NCBI GenBank assembly: GCA_029266295.1
Contig: JAQSXD010000123.1
Location: 1 to 9,174 of the forward strand
DNA length: 9,174 bases
Reading direction: 5' to 3'
DNA from: Bacillota bacterium
GTDB taxonomy: Bacteria > Bacillota > Clostridia > Peptostreptococcales > Anaerovoracaceae
Part shown: in pieces, positions 1 through 6,028 of the stretch
Layout: every line of letters starts with the position of its first letter
Numbering within the stretch: position 1 is the first letter of the stretch
Notes under the pieces: generated by a model
The model's input: only the letters and a program-made list of their open reading frames with translations
Told to the model about the DNA's origin: nothing
The model's database searches: none
Translations under genes and position numbers: made by a program

Positions 1-11
1 ATTTTACCGAC

Positions 12-18
12 AAGGAGG
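12..18 (+). promoter_or_regulatory. Ribosome binding site of the DUF503 gene
   Basis: AAGGAGG ends seven bases before the ATG at 26. It is a consensus Shine-Dalgarno sequence and fixes the start of the first gene. The promoter, if the gene has its own, lies outside the window. Confidence 0.85.
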
Positions 19-25
19 TCGCTTT

Positions 26-307
26 ATGATAATTGAATCCCTTGAACTCAAACTCTATGCTCCCTGGGTTCATTCATTGAAAGAAAAGCGCATGATCGTA
101 AAGAGTCTGACCAATAAAATTTCCAATCTTTTCAATGTCTCTGTGATAGAAGCGGATGATCAGGACCTGCATCAAAGTATCGTTCTTGGCATCGTATGCG
201 CAGCGGGGAGCACGGCGCAAGCTGATCGTATCATTGATCACGTAATAGATTTTGTAGAGAAGAATACGGATGCAGAGCTGGTGAATTTCCGGAGAGAACT
301 TCGATAG
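26..307 (+). CDS. DUF503 / YlxP-like small protein
   Basis: This is a complete 93-residue protein of the DUF503 (YlxP) family, close to the family's usual length of just over 90 residues. The family hallmark HSLKEKR lies at residues 16-22, followed by the KSL helix, FNVSV at 36-40 and the conserved DQDLHQ stretch at 45-50. It has no signal peptide or membrane segment, so it should be cytoplasmic. In many Bacillota, ylxP sits between infB and rbfA and is thought to be linked to ribosome maturation or translation, but its biochemical role is not established. Here no rbfA follows: after the stop there are about 450 bases and then a chemoreceptor gene. Either this is a stand-alone copy or the translation cluster lies upstream, out of view. 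The start is set by the AAGGAGG seven bases upstream. Family assignment is firm; function is not. Confidence 0.9.
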   Translation: MIIESLELKLYAPWVHSLKEKRMIVKSLTNKISNLFNVSVIEADDQDLHQSIVLGIVCAAGSTAQADRIIDHVIDFVEKNTDAELVNFRRELR

Positions 308-529
308 TTTTGCTTCAAGAGAAATATCCTGCTCTTCAAAAAAAATGTCTGATTCTCAGAGTAATGAATGAGCCATTCTATTTCCATTCTTGCTTTAATT
401 TATGGATAAGATTCAACACAGATATGAATTGCAGGACAATACGAAACATACAAGGATAAGCAATTACAGCATTTTTAATATTCATACGGATAAATTAGTA
501 AATTTTACTATGATTCAGTAATTTACATC
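308..529. other. AT-rich gene-free stretch after the DUF503 gene
   Basis: No ORF with a ribosome binding site is visible on either strand. A weak AAGAG/CTCTT hairpin just after the DUF503 stop is followed by an A-run rather than a T-run, so I do not call it a terminator for that gene. The only organised signals are two small palindromes near the right end, listed separately. Confidence 0.6.
496..526. repeat. Two adjacent AT-rich palindromes upstream of the SigD-type promoter
   Basis: Bases 496-510 read TAGTAAATTTTACTA, a perfect inverted repeat with 7-base arms around a central T. Bases 518-526 read GTAATTTAC, again perfect around a central T. Both share GTAA/TTAC arms and their centres are 19 bases apart, about two helical turns. 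They end only a few bases before the -35 element at 530. The position suits tandem operator sites for a regulator of the chemoreceptor gene, but AT-rich DNA makes short palindromes by chance and I do not recognise the motif as that of a known regulator. Confidence 0.35.
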
Positions 530-556
530 TAATTTTTGTCTGAGTACAGCCGATAA
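530..556 (+). promoter_or_regulatory. SigD (sigma-28) type promoter of the chemoreceptor gene
   Basis: TAAT at 530-533 and GCCGATAA at 549-556 are separated by exactly 15 bases. The Bacillus subtilis SigD consensus is TAAA, 15 bases, GCCGATAT, so the match is 11 of 12 informative positions minus one (two mismatches in all) with ideal spacing. SigD drives motility and chemotaxis genes, which fits the receptor downstream. Transcription would start near 563 and give a leader of about 200 bases. The match is seen directly; use of the promoter is inferred. Confidence 0.75.
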
Positions 557-672
557 CTAATAAGAGGGAAATTATTTGTTATCATGAATTCTTATCGATA
601 GAACCGTTCCAGTGCTGCCGATCAGGCAGAGTAGGTATGCATATATAAATTTAAAAGGCGGCTCAGCTATCG

Positions 673-681
673 GGAGGTGAT
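673..681 (+). promoter_or_regulatory. Near-perfect ribosome binding site before a short upstream ORF
   Basis: GGAGGTGAT is complementary to nine consecutive bases of the usual bacterial 16S rRNA 3' end and lies just before the ATG at 683. It is a longer match than the chemoreceptor's own AAAGGAG. It is the main reason to think the short ORF in the leader is translated. Confidence 0.5.
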
Positions 682-682
682 C

Positions 683-709
683 ATGTGCTGCGGCGGGGCG
701 CAAAGATGA
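683..709 (+). CDS. Candidate 8-residue leader peptide MCCGGAQR
   Basis: An ATG directly after GGAGGTGAT opens a reading frame of eight codons ending in TGA: Met-Cys-Cys-Gly-Gly-Ala-Gln-Arg. Its stop overlaps the start of a second short frame in the ATGA arrangement typical of translational coupling. It lies inside the structured leader of the chemoreceptor mRNA. Two adjacent Cys codons in so short a peptide recall cysteine- or redox-responsive leader peptides, but that is analogy only. The sequence could instead be part of an RNA structure with a fortuitous start. No known peptide is recognised. Confidence 0.35.
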   Translation: MCCGGAQR

Positions 710-813
710 GTTATCGTCTGGAACTATCGGAATATGCATTAATCACAGAAAGGAGTAGTACGAATGAAGCAAGATGCAAATCTGATCGATTTTACGAAAG
801 ACAACCTAACTGA
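706..813 (+). CDS. Candidate 35-residue upstream ORF overlapping the chemoreceptor start
   Basis: It starts at the ATG that overlaps the stop of the 8-codon ORF (ATGA at 706-709) and ends with TGA at 811-813, fifty bases inside the chemoreceptor gene in another frame. The product would begin MSYRLELSEYALITERSS and is not recognised. It has no ribosome binding site of its own beyond possible coupling to the preceding ORF. Ribosomes reading it would pass over the receptor's Shine-Dalgarno sequence (749-755) and start codon (764), so translation here could lower receptor synthesis. The second half may simply be a shadow of the receptor frame. Confidence 0.2.
   Translation: MSYRLELSEYALITERSSTNEARCKSDRFYERQPN
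749..755 (+). promoter_or_regulatory. Ribosome binding site of the chemoreceptor gene
   Basis: AAAGGAG lies eight bases before the ATG at 764. No comparably good site precedes the internal Met codons at residues 155 and 159, just before the first membrane helix, so the long N-terminal form is favoured. Confidence 0.85.
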
Positions 814-3800
814 GATCAACGTAGCAATAAGTGAGGAGAATAACAACGAGAAGGAGGAAGCGGATCAGACGATCCATGAGGAGAAACAGGAGACAGCGTC
901 TATTATTGAGCAGGCGGCTGAGTCTATCGTTGGGCAGGAGCATGGTGCTGATAGCAGTCTGCCCGCTGATGTTGAATCAGAATTGTTCGAAGCCGCAGCG
1001 AAAGAAATTGACGCGGAAACAGACCTTGAGGCAGAAGAACCGATGCTCCGGAGCACAGATGAGGTTGCTGCTGAACTGCAATCCGTGGACAAGACAAAAA
1101 TAGAGGATAAAAAAGTCGGTAGAAAAATTCCATTGATCTCTAAAGGAACGCAGAAAAGTTCGGGACTGAAAGCGAAGTTTCGTGAAAAGGGCAAGAACGA
1201 AACCAATGTATCAGCGTTGGGGTTAATGATCAGAGATATGAAAATCAACAAAAAACTGTCGGTGCTCGTTATTATGTTTATTATCTGTATTCTGCTTGTG
1301 AGTTCGTTCAGCTTTTACGCGATTAATAAGATAAAAATAAACGGAGATTTATATCTGCAGATTATTTCAGGAAAAGACCTGATTGCAGATATCAACCCGC
1401 CTCAGGCATATATTATCGAATCATACGCATTGATCCTGGACATTGCGAATACGCGAAACCATGCTTATGTTCTTGAACTTGCCGATAAGATCAAAGTGCT
1501 GGAAGAGCAGTATGAAGCAGAGCATGAATATTGGTCAGAGAACATCAAGGAAGCTGACGTCAGAAAGGCTTTTCTAGAAAATTCCTATATCCCTGCAACA
1601 CAATTCTTTGACGTTGCGCAAAAGGAATATATTCCTGCAGCACTTGAGGGAGATACCGTAAAAGTCCAGCAGCTGTTAACAGGGAAATTACGACCCAATT
1701 ACGAGATACATAAAAGAGCAATCCAAACAATCAGCGCGCTTGTCAATGATGATAATGCACAAAAAGAAGAAGCAGCAGCGCAAACCATTAAGAATAGTGT
1801 ACTGTTCTTAATATTGGTAATCGGTTTTGGGCTTGCAGGTATTATACTGATCGGTCTGTTTATCGGCAGAAATATCAGCCGACCGCTAAAAGAGTTAAAA
1901 GAGGTGGCAGATAAGGTTTCCTTAGGAGATGTTGACATCCAAATCAAATCGGTATCAAAGGATGAAATTGGCGACTTGATGACATCTTTTGAAAAAATGG
2001 TGGATAACATCAAAATACAGGCAGCCGCCGGGGAGCAAATCGCCAACGGAGATTTATCCGTGGCAATTGAGCCGAGATCCGAGAAGGATGTACTCGCACA
2101 CAGCATGCACTCCATAGTAGAGAACCTGAGGGCACTGGTGAATGAAACCCAAACTTTGACAGAAGCTGCAGCAGACGGTGATCTCAATACCAGAGGGAAT
2201 GCAGATGCGTTTGAAGGAGGATTCAAAGAAATCATCGAAGGAGTCAACAGCACCTTGGATGGTATTGTAAATCCTTTGAATACAGCGCTTGACTACATAG
2301 AAAAAATTGCCAATGGTGATCAGCTCGAGGAACTGGAAAACAATTATAAAGGCCAGTATGCACAATTGATCGGCCATCTGATGATGGTTAGAGAATCCCT
2401 GGGCTTGCTTACCACAGAGACGGAAAAACTGACCCAGGCGGCATTTAACGGAGACTTTTCCTATCAGCCGGAGATTGAACTGCACAAGGGCGTTTATGCA
2501 GAGATTATGAGCAGCATCGACGGTTCCCTTGCCAATATTATCAGGCCTCTCCGAATTTGCGGCGACTATATGAAGCAGATTGGAAAAGGAGAAATACCGG
2601 AAAAAATCCAAGAGGAATACAAAGGTGAGTTCAACGACATCATGAGCAGCATCAACGCATGTATCGATGGTCTGGGTGGACTCATTGAAGGCAAAGATAT
2701 TCTCGCTAATATGAGTAAAAATGATTATACAATGCAGGTTGAGGGATCATACCTTGGCATCTATGCGGAAATTGCAGAAGCCATCAACTCTGTTTCTGAC
2801 ACCGTGAGAAATGTAATCCGGGTGGTGAATAATATCTCCAACGGTGAGCTGAGCGATTTAGATGATCTAAAAGAAATCGGCAGAAGAAGTGAAAATGATA
2901 CGCTAATGCCCTCAATCATTCGTCTGATCGAAAATATCCAGTATGTTATCAAGGAAGCCTTATTGCTGACCACAGCAGTTACGGAAGGAAAGCTTGATAC
3001 GAAAACAGATTCGGAATTGTTCCAGGGCGCGTGGAAGAATCTCGTGGAAGGAATGAACAGCATTCTCGTCGAGGTATCCAAGCCGCTTAGAGATGTATCC
3101 GAGGTTATGGAGCGGATTGCCAGCGGAGATCTGCAAGCGGTAGTTCAAGGCAGCTACCAGGGTGAATTTGATCACCTTGCCATGTCAGTGGATCAGACGG
3201 CAGGAATGCTAAATGTAATCATAGGCGAAATCACAGAGGTAATCGGAAGCATTGCGAAAGGAAATTTAGCCCAGGAAAAGGTTAGGGATTACACTGGAGA
3301 TTTTGCGAATATATCTGGTTCTCTTAATGTAATCATTGATTCCTTTAACCTCGTTTTGGGAGATATTTATACCTCCGCAGAGCAGGTGTCCTCCGGTTCA
3401 AGGCAGGTATCAAACGGAAGTCAGGCACTGTCTCAGGGTTCCACAGAGCAGGCTAGCTCTATCGAAGAACTGAAAGCCTCCATTGAAGACCTTGCGGCGC
3501 AGACAAAGCAGAATGCCATGAATGCAAATCAGGCAAATGAACTTGCTTCTGTGGCCAAGGTCAGCGCGGAAAAGGGAAATGGTCAGATGGGCGATATGTT
3601 GAAATCCATGGAAGATATCAATGTTTCCTCAACAAATATTTCCAAGATTATCAAGGTCATTGATGATATTGCGTTCCAGACGAACATCCTTGCGTTGAAT
3701 GCAGCCGTGGAAGCTGCAAGAGCAGGGCAGCACGGCAAAGGTTTCGCGGTGGTTGCAGAAGAAGTTAGAAATCTTGCTGCAAGAAGTGCCGAAGCTGCCA

Positions 3801-4174
3801 GAAGTACTTCTGACTTGATTGGCGGCTCCATCAACAACGTGGAAAAAGGAATCAAACTCGCGAATAATACTGCAGCGGCCCTAAATGAGATTGTCAGAGA
3901 GATTGAAAAAGCAGCAACCCTTGTTGAAGGTATCGCTCAGGCATCGAACGAACAGGCTACAGGCATTTCTCAAATCAACAAAGGTATCGAACAGGTATCC
4001 AATGTTGTTCAGAATAACTCAGCCACGGCAGAAGAAAGCGCGGCAGCAAGTGAAGAACTGTCAGGGCAGGCAGAACTGCTGAAGGAGATGGTTGCAAGAT
4101 TCAGCCTAAGAAACGATCTGCTGAATACACCGGACAGGCAGATGCACCTGGAAAGCGGCTCGATCCGATTCTAA
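764..4174 (+). CDS. Methyl-accepting chemotaxis protein with eleven HAMP-like units
   Basis: This 1136-residue transmembrane chemoreceptor senses a signal outside the cell and controls CheA/CheW. Residues 1-105 are rich in Glu and Asp and 106-164 are basic; this cytoplasmic extension is unusual, since chemoreceptors normally begin with the first membrane helix. Membrane helices lie at about 165-188 and 346-368. Between them is an all-helical sensor region with KDLIADINPP at 204-213; its ligand is unknown. Residues 368-861 hold eleven HAMP-like units of 41-50 residues; the first has the conserved Pro374 and the DEIG motif at 400-403. The signalling domain starts near 862, with the hairpin tip around QTNILALNAAVEAARAG (972-988), followed by GKGFAVVAEEVRNLA. 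ASSIEELKAS and SATAEESAAA fit the methylation-site consensus. No CheR-binding pentapeptide is seen at the C terminus (ends GSIRF). A SigD-type promoter lies upstream and a terminator downstream. Confidence 0.95.
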   Translation: MKQDANLIDFTKDNLTEINVAISEENNNEKEEADQTIHEEKQETASIIEQAAESIVGQEHGADSSLPADVESELFEAAAKEIDAETDLEAEEPMLRSTDEVAAELQSVDKTKIEDKKVGRKIPLISKGTQKSSGLKAKFREKGKNETNVSALGLMIRDMKINKKLSVLVIMFIICILLVSSFSFYAINKIKINGDLYLQIISGKDLIADINPPQAYIIESYALILDIANTRNHAYVLELADKIKVLEEQYEAEHEYWSENIKEADVRKAFLENSYIPATQFFDVAQKEYIPAALEGDTVKVQQLLTGKLRPNYEIHKRAIQTISALVNDDNAQKEEAAAQTIKNSVLFLILVIGFGLAGIILIGLFIGRNISRPLKELKEVADKVSLGDVDIQIKSVSKDEIGDLMTSFEKMVDNIKIQAAAGEQIANGDLSVAIEPRSEKDVLAHSMHSIVENLRALVNETQTLTEAAADGDLNTRGNADAFEGGFKEIIEGVNSTLDGIVNPLNTALDYIEKIANGDQLEELENNYKGQYAQLIGHLMMVRESLGLLTTETEKLTQAAFNGDFSYQPEIELHKGVYAEIMSSIDGSLANIIRPLRICGDYMKQIGKGEIPEKIQEEYKGEFNDIMSSINACIDGLGGLIEGKDILANMSKNDYTMQVEGSYLGIYAEIAEAINSVSDTVRNVIRVVNNISNGELSDLDDLKEIGRRSENDTLMPSIIRLIENIQYVIKEALLLTTAVTEGKLDTKTDSELFQGAWKNLVEGMNSILVEVSKPLRDVSEVMERIASGDLQAVVQGSYQGEFDHLAMSVDQTAGMLNVIIGEITEVIGSIAKGNLAQEKVRDYTGDFANISGSLNVIIDSFNLVLGDIYTSAEQVSSGSRQVSNGSQALSQGSTEQASSIEELKASIEDLAAQTKQNAMNANQANELASVAKVSAEKGNGQMGDMLKSMEDINVSSTNISKIIKVIDDIAFQTNILALNAAVEAARAGQHGKGFAVVAEEVRNLAARSAEAARSTSDLIGGSINNVEKGIKLANNTAAALNEIVREIEKAATLVEGIAQASNEQATGISQINKGIEQVSNVVQNNSATAEESAAASEELSGQAELLKEMVARFSLRNDLLNTPDRQMHLESGSIRF

Positions 4175-4248
4175 AATGTGGAAATGGCTGCATCAAATAT
4201 TTGGATTGCCGCAAGATTCAAGTCCTTTAAAGGGATATCACTAAATAC

Positions 4249-4293
4249 AAAAATCGCATCCCGTATTTCATCCAACGGGGGTGCGATTTTTTT
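4249..4293. terminator. Bidirectional intrinsic terminator between the chemoreceptor and yitT-like genes
   Basis: AAAAATCGCA and TGCGATTTTT form the outer stem and (C)CCGT/ACGGG the inner stem, with one mismatch or bulge between them and a 10-base loop. A run of seven T follows on the + strand, and on the - strand the stem also ends in T residues. It lies between two converging genes, so it can serve both. Confidence 0.85.
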
Positions 4294-4345
4294 ATGATTT
4301 CGGTGGGCAGGAAATATAGAGGATCTAAATACAATTCTATTTATA

Positions 4346-5242
4346 TTAGTGGATTGCCTTTTTTTGGAAACGCTTTCCTTCGATCTCAACACTGGAAATC
4401 GCAATCATGGCATCTTTGTCAAAACTGGAAACAATCAATTTCAACTTGGCTATTTCCAGCCTTGTCACCATGACAAAAATCGTGTAGGTATAGTTCTTGT
4501 CGTCGTTACTTTTAATAATTGAGTATTCTCGGCCTAAACGGGCTCTGATCGCATCTGATATGGCAATATAGTGTTCTGAAACAATGAATACACCCTTTGT
4601 AGAATTCAAACCTTCTATGGTAACATCAATGGTTTTAAAGGCCACATAATAGGCCAGAAGGGAATACATTGCATTTTCCCAGCCAAAAACGACACCTGCA
4701 CTGCTTAAGATGAAAAGGTTGAAAAACATCACAATTTCACCGATTGAGAAGGATGTTCTGCGATCAAAGATGATCGCAACAATTTCCGTGCCGTCCAAAG
4801 AGCCCCCGTTTCGGATAATCAGACCGACGCCCATGCCTAGAATCACGCCTCCAAAAAGTGCGGCCAGCACATCGTCATCGGTCATTCCATGGAACGCGTG
4901 GAGCAGCGAGACCCCTACAGAAAGACAAATAACTGCATATAATGTAAACAATGCAAATGTCTTCCCGATCTGACGGTAGCCCAGAAACAAAAAGGGCAGA
5001 TTTAGAACCAGCAGAAAAAGGCCAACCGGAAGCCCGCTCAAATAGGAAGCCATGATCGAGATTCCGACAACGCCGCCGTCGATAATATTATTTGGTATTA
5101 AAAAGATTTCAAGCCCTATGGAAGCAAGTGCAGCACCAACGGTGATGGATGATAATTTTCTACAGATTTTAAATAAATTTCGATCAAGTCGCTTGTGTTT
5201 TTTTCTTAAATGATGTTTGGCTGGTTTTAGTCTTCTTTTCAT
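4346..5242 (-). CDS. YitT family membrane protein (DUF161 plus C-terminal DUF2179)
   Basis: This 298-residue integral membrane protein is slightly longer than typical family members of about 280-290 residues. Residues 1-30 are basic and cytoplasmic. Hydrophobic helices follow at about 31-50, 57-90, 94-115, 124-144 and 165-210. The family signatures are PNNIIDGG at 50-57 and NGGSLDGTE at 145-153. Residues about 214-298 form the soluble DUF2179 domain (KGVFIVSE ... VMVTRLEIAKL ... EIEGKRF). The family is common in Bacillota, often in several copies. Its transport substrate or signal is not known, so no function is assigned. The start is supported by the purine-rich AAGAAGGGAAAG upstream on this strand, a modest ribosome binding site. 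It is divergent from the DUF2512 gene across 147 bases in which I see no convincing promoter for either. It shares a terminator with the converging chemoreceptor gene. Confidence 0.92.
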   Translation of the reverse strand: MKRRLKPAKHHLRKKHKRLDRNLFKICRKLSSITVGAALASIGLEIFLIPNNIIDGGVVGISIMASYLSGLPVGLFLLVLNLPFLFLGYRQIGKTFALFTLYAVICLSVGVSLLHAFHGMTDDDVLAALFGGVILGMGVGLIIRNGGSLDGTEIVAIIFDRRTSFSIGEIVMFFNLFILSSAGVVFGWENAMYSLLAYYVAFKTIDVTIEGLNSTKGVFIVSEHYIAISDAIRARLGREYSIIKSNDDKNYTYTIFVMVTRLEIAKLKLIVSSFDKDAMIAISSVEIEGKRFQKKAIH

Positions 5243-5389
5243 TTTTCTTTCCCTTCTTGGATCGTTACATCATTTATTAGGTTGACCCAAAAAACAAATT
5301 GCATGATTCCAACCAAGGAAGATATATCTGGAATGATTCACATTTTTATGGGAAAAATAAATCATATCTCAGAAAGGAGAAATATTAAA

Positions 5390-5896
5390 ATGAAAAATGC
5401 AGTTTCTTTACTCATCAAATTTATCTATATCATGGCCGCAGCTTGGATTGCTTTTTCAATATTTGGAACCGTCGCAGTCTATACGCTTATTTCAATCGGT
5501 GTTATTGCAACGCTGCTTAGCTTCGCAATAGGAGATATGTGGGCACTTTCTCGGTTTGGCAATCTGGCAGCATCTTTGATCAATGGCGTCATTTCAGGTG
5601 CAACGGCGTACATTGCGCTTTTGTTTTTCCCCGTGACTTACGCTTATTGGACGCCGATTCTAGTTTTTGGAGCCGTCGTCGCTGCGGTAGAATATTTTTA
5701 TCACATGTATCTGGTAAAATCCCACATTGTTGAAAAGAAAAAATCCGGCGGTGAAATCTTCAGACCAACAAATTACAACTTTAAGACCGAAACTGCCGAT
5801 GAACTCCATCCTCATATCGGAAAGGATCATCCGGATAAGGGAATTTACAACGAGAACAACAGCAGCGATTATAAAAATAACACAAACCGATTATAG
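5390..5896 (+). CDS. DUF2512 / YndM-like four-helix membrane protein
   Basis: The protein has 168 residues when started at the ATG at 5390, which has AAAGGAG nine bases upstream. The frame is open back to a TTG at 5282, but that start lacks a ribosome binding site and would add a polar stretch ahead of the first membrane helix, so I reject it. Hydrophobic helices lie at about 6-26, 27-48, 57-80 and 86-108. The core LLIKF (7-11), AIGDMWALSRFGNLAAS (46-62) fits the DUF2512 pattern of an IGD motif followed by R-x-G-N. The C-terminal 60 residues are hydrophilic and rich in His, Asp, Lys and Asn, and are probably a disordered cytoplasmic tail longer than in the core family. Function is unknown. 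A strong terminator follows, so it is monocistronic unless co-transcribed from upstream. The family call is made from memory of the pattern and is fairly but not completely sure. Confidence 0.75.
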   Translation: MKNAVSLLIKFIYIMAAAWIAFSIFGTVAVYTLISIGVIATLLSFAIGDMWALSRFGNLAASLINGVISGATAYIALLFFPVTYAYWTPILVFGAVVAAVEYFYHMYLVKSHIVEKKKSGGEIFRPTNYNFKTETADELHPHIGKDHPDKGIYNENNSSDYKNNTNRL

Positions 5897-5927
5897 CAAT
5901 CTTAAGAATTCTAAAGTTTAATCCACG

Positions 5928-5959
5928 GGCAGCCTTTATCGGCTGCCTTTACCTTTTTT
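5928..5959 (+). terminator. Intrinsic terminator after the DUF2512 gene
   Basis: GGCAGCC (5928-5934) and GGCTGCC (5941-5947) form a perfect 7-bp GC-rich stem with a 6-base loop, followed by a T-rich tail ending in six T. It starts about 30 bases after the DUF2512 stop. Confidence 0.9.
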
Positions 5960-6016
5960 GTCACTTATGATAAAATCATGTGAATGAGATCGGTAATCTC
6001 GAGGAAAAGGAAGAAC

Positions 6017-6021
6017 GGAGG
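6017..6021 (+). promoter_or_regulatory. Ribosome binding site that sets the exodeoxyribonuclease start
   Basis: GGAGG lies seven bases before the ATG at 6029. The frame is open back to an ATG at 5984, but that codon has no comparable site and family members begin at MKLITWN. Confidence 0.85.
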
Positions 6022-6028
6022 AATTGAT

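Larger units (their letters stand above)
596..730 (+). promoter_or_regulatory. Structured 5' leader of the chemoreceptor mRNA, class unknown
   Basis: A long-range helix can form between 596-612 and 718-729. GTTCCAG (606-612) pairs perfectly with CTGGAAC (718-724), and CGATA (596-600) pairs with TATCG (725-729), leaving a 5-base bulge GAACC on the left strand. Inside lie a hairpin CTGCC-GATCA-GGCAG (615-629) and a small hairpin at 705-718 (GATGA/TCGTC around GTTA) that abuts the closing helix. CTATCGG occurs twice, at 667-673 and 724-730. CGATAG at 596-601 can therefore pair either with the distal copy, extending the long helix, or with the proximal copy next to the Shine-Dalgarno sequence at 673-681. 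That is the layout of a switch controlling translation. It does not match any riboswitch class I can recall base for base. The pairings are directly visible; a regulatory role is inferred. Confidence 0.45.

Noticed and set aside
640..735. Cyclic di-GMP-I (GEMM) riboswitch, suggested by GGGGCGCAAAG before a chemoreceptor gene
   Set aside because: The fragment resembles the GGGACGCAAAGC part of the aptamer, but the partner GGCAAAC segment and the second stem with its tetraloop receptor cannot be placed. An unidentified structured leader is the safer call.
831..1103. 90-codon + strand ORF inside the receptor N terminus
   Set aside because: It is an Arg-rich out-of-frame shadow of the acidic coding sequence, without a ribosome binding site.
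865..1251. 128-codon antisense ORF in the receptor gene, and other antisense ORFs up to 185 codons across 1699-3855
   Set aside because: They are products of codon bias opposite a long gene. They show no family resemblance, and I see no ribosome binding sites or promoters for them.
4171..4404. 77-codon - strand ORF over the terminator and the yitT-like gene's 3' end
   Set aside because: It spans the intrinsic terminator hairpin, overlaps the yitT-like gene in another frame and has no ribosome binding site.
5282..5327. SigA promoters in the yitT/DUF2512 divergent region (for example TTGACC or TTGCAT with TATATC)
   Set aside because: Hexamer matches and spacing are too poor on either strand to support a call.
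5282..5389. Longer DUF2512 protein starting at TTG 5282
   Set aside because: No ribosome binding site precedes it, while AAAGGAG precedes ATG 5390, and family members begin directly with the first membrane helix.
5984..6028. Longer ExoA starting at ATG 5984
   Set aside because: The extra 15 residues are absent from the family's normal MKLITWN start, and GGAGG is placed for the ATG at 6029.
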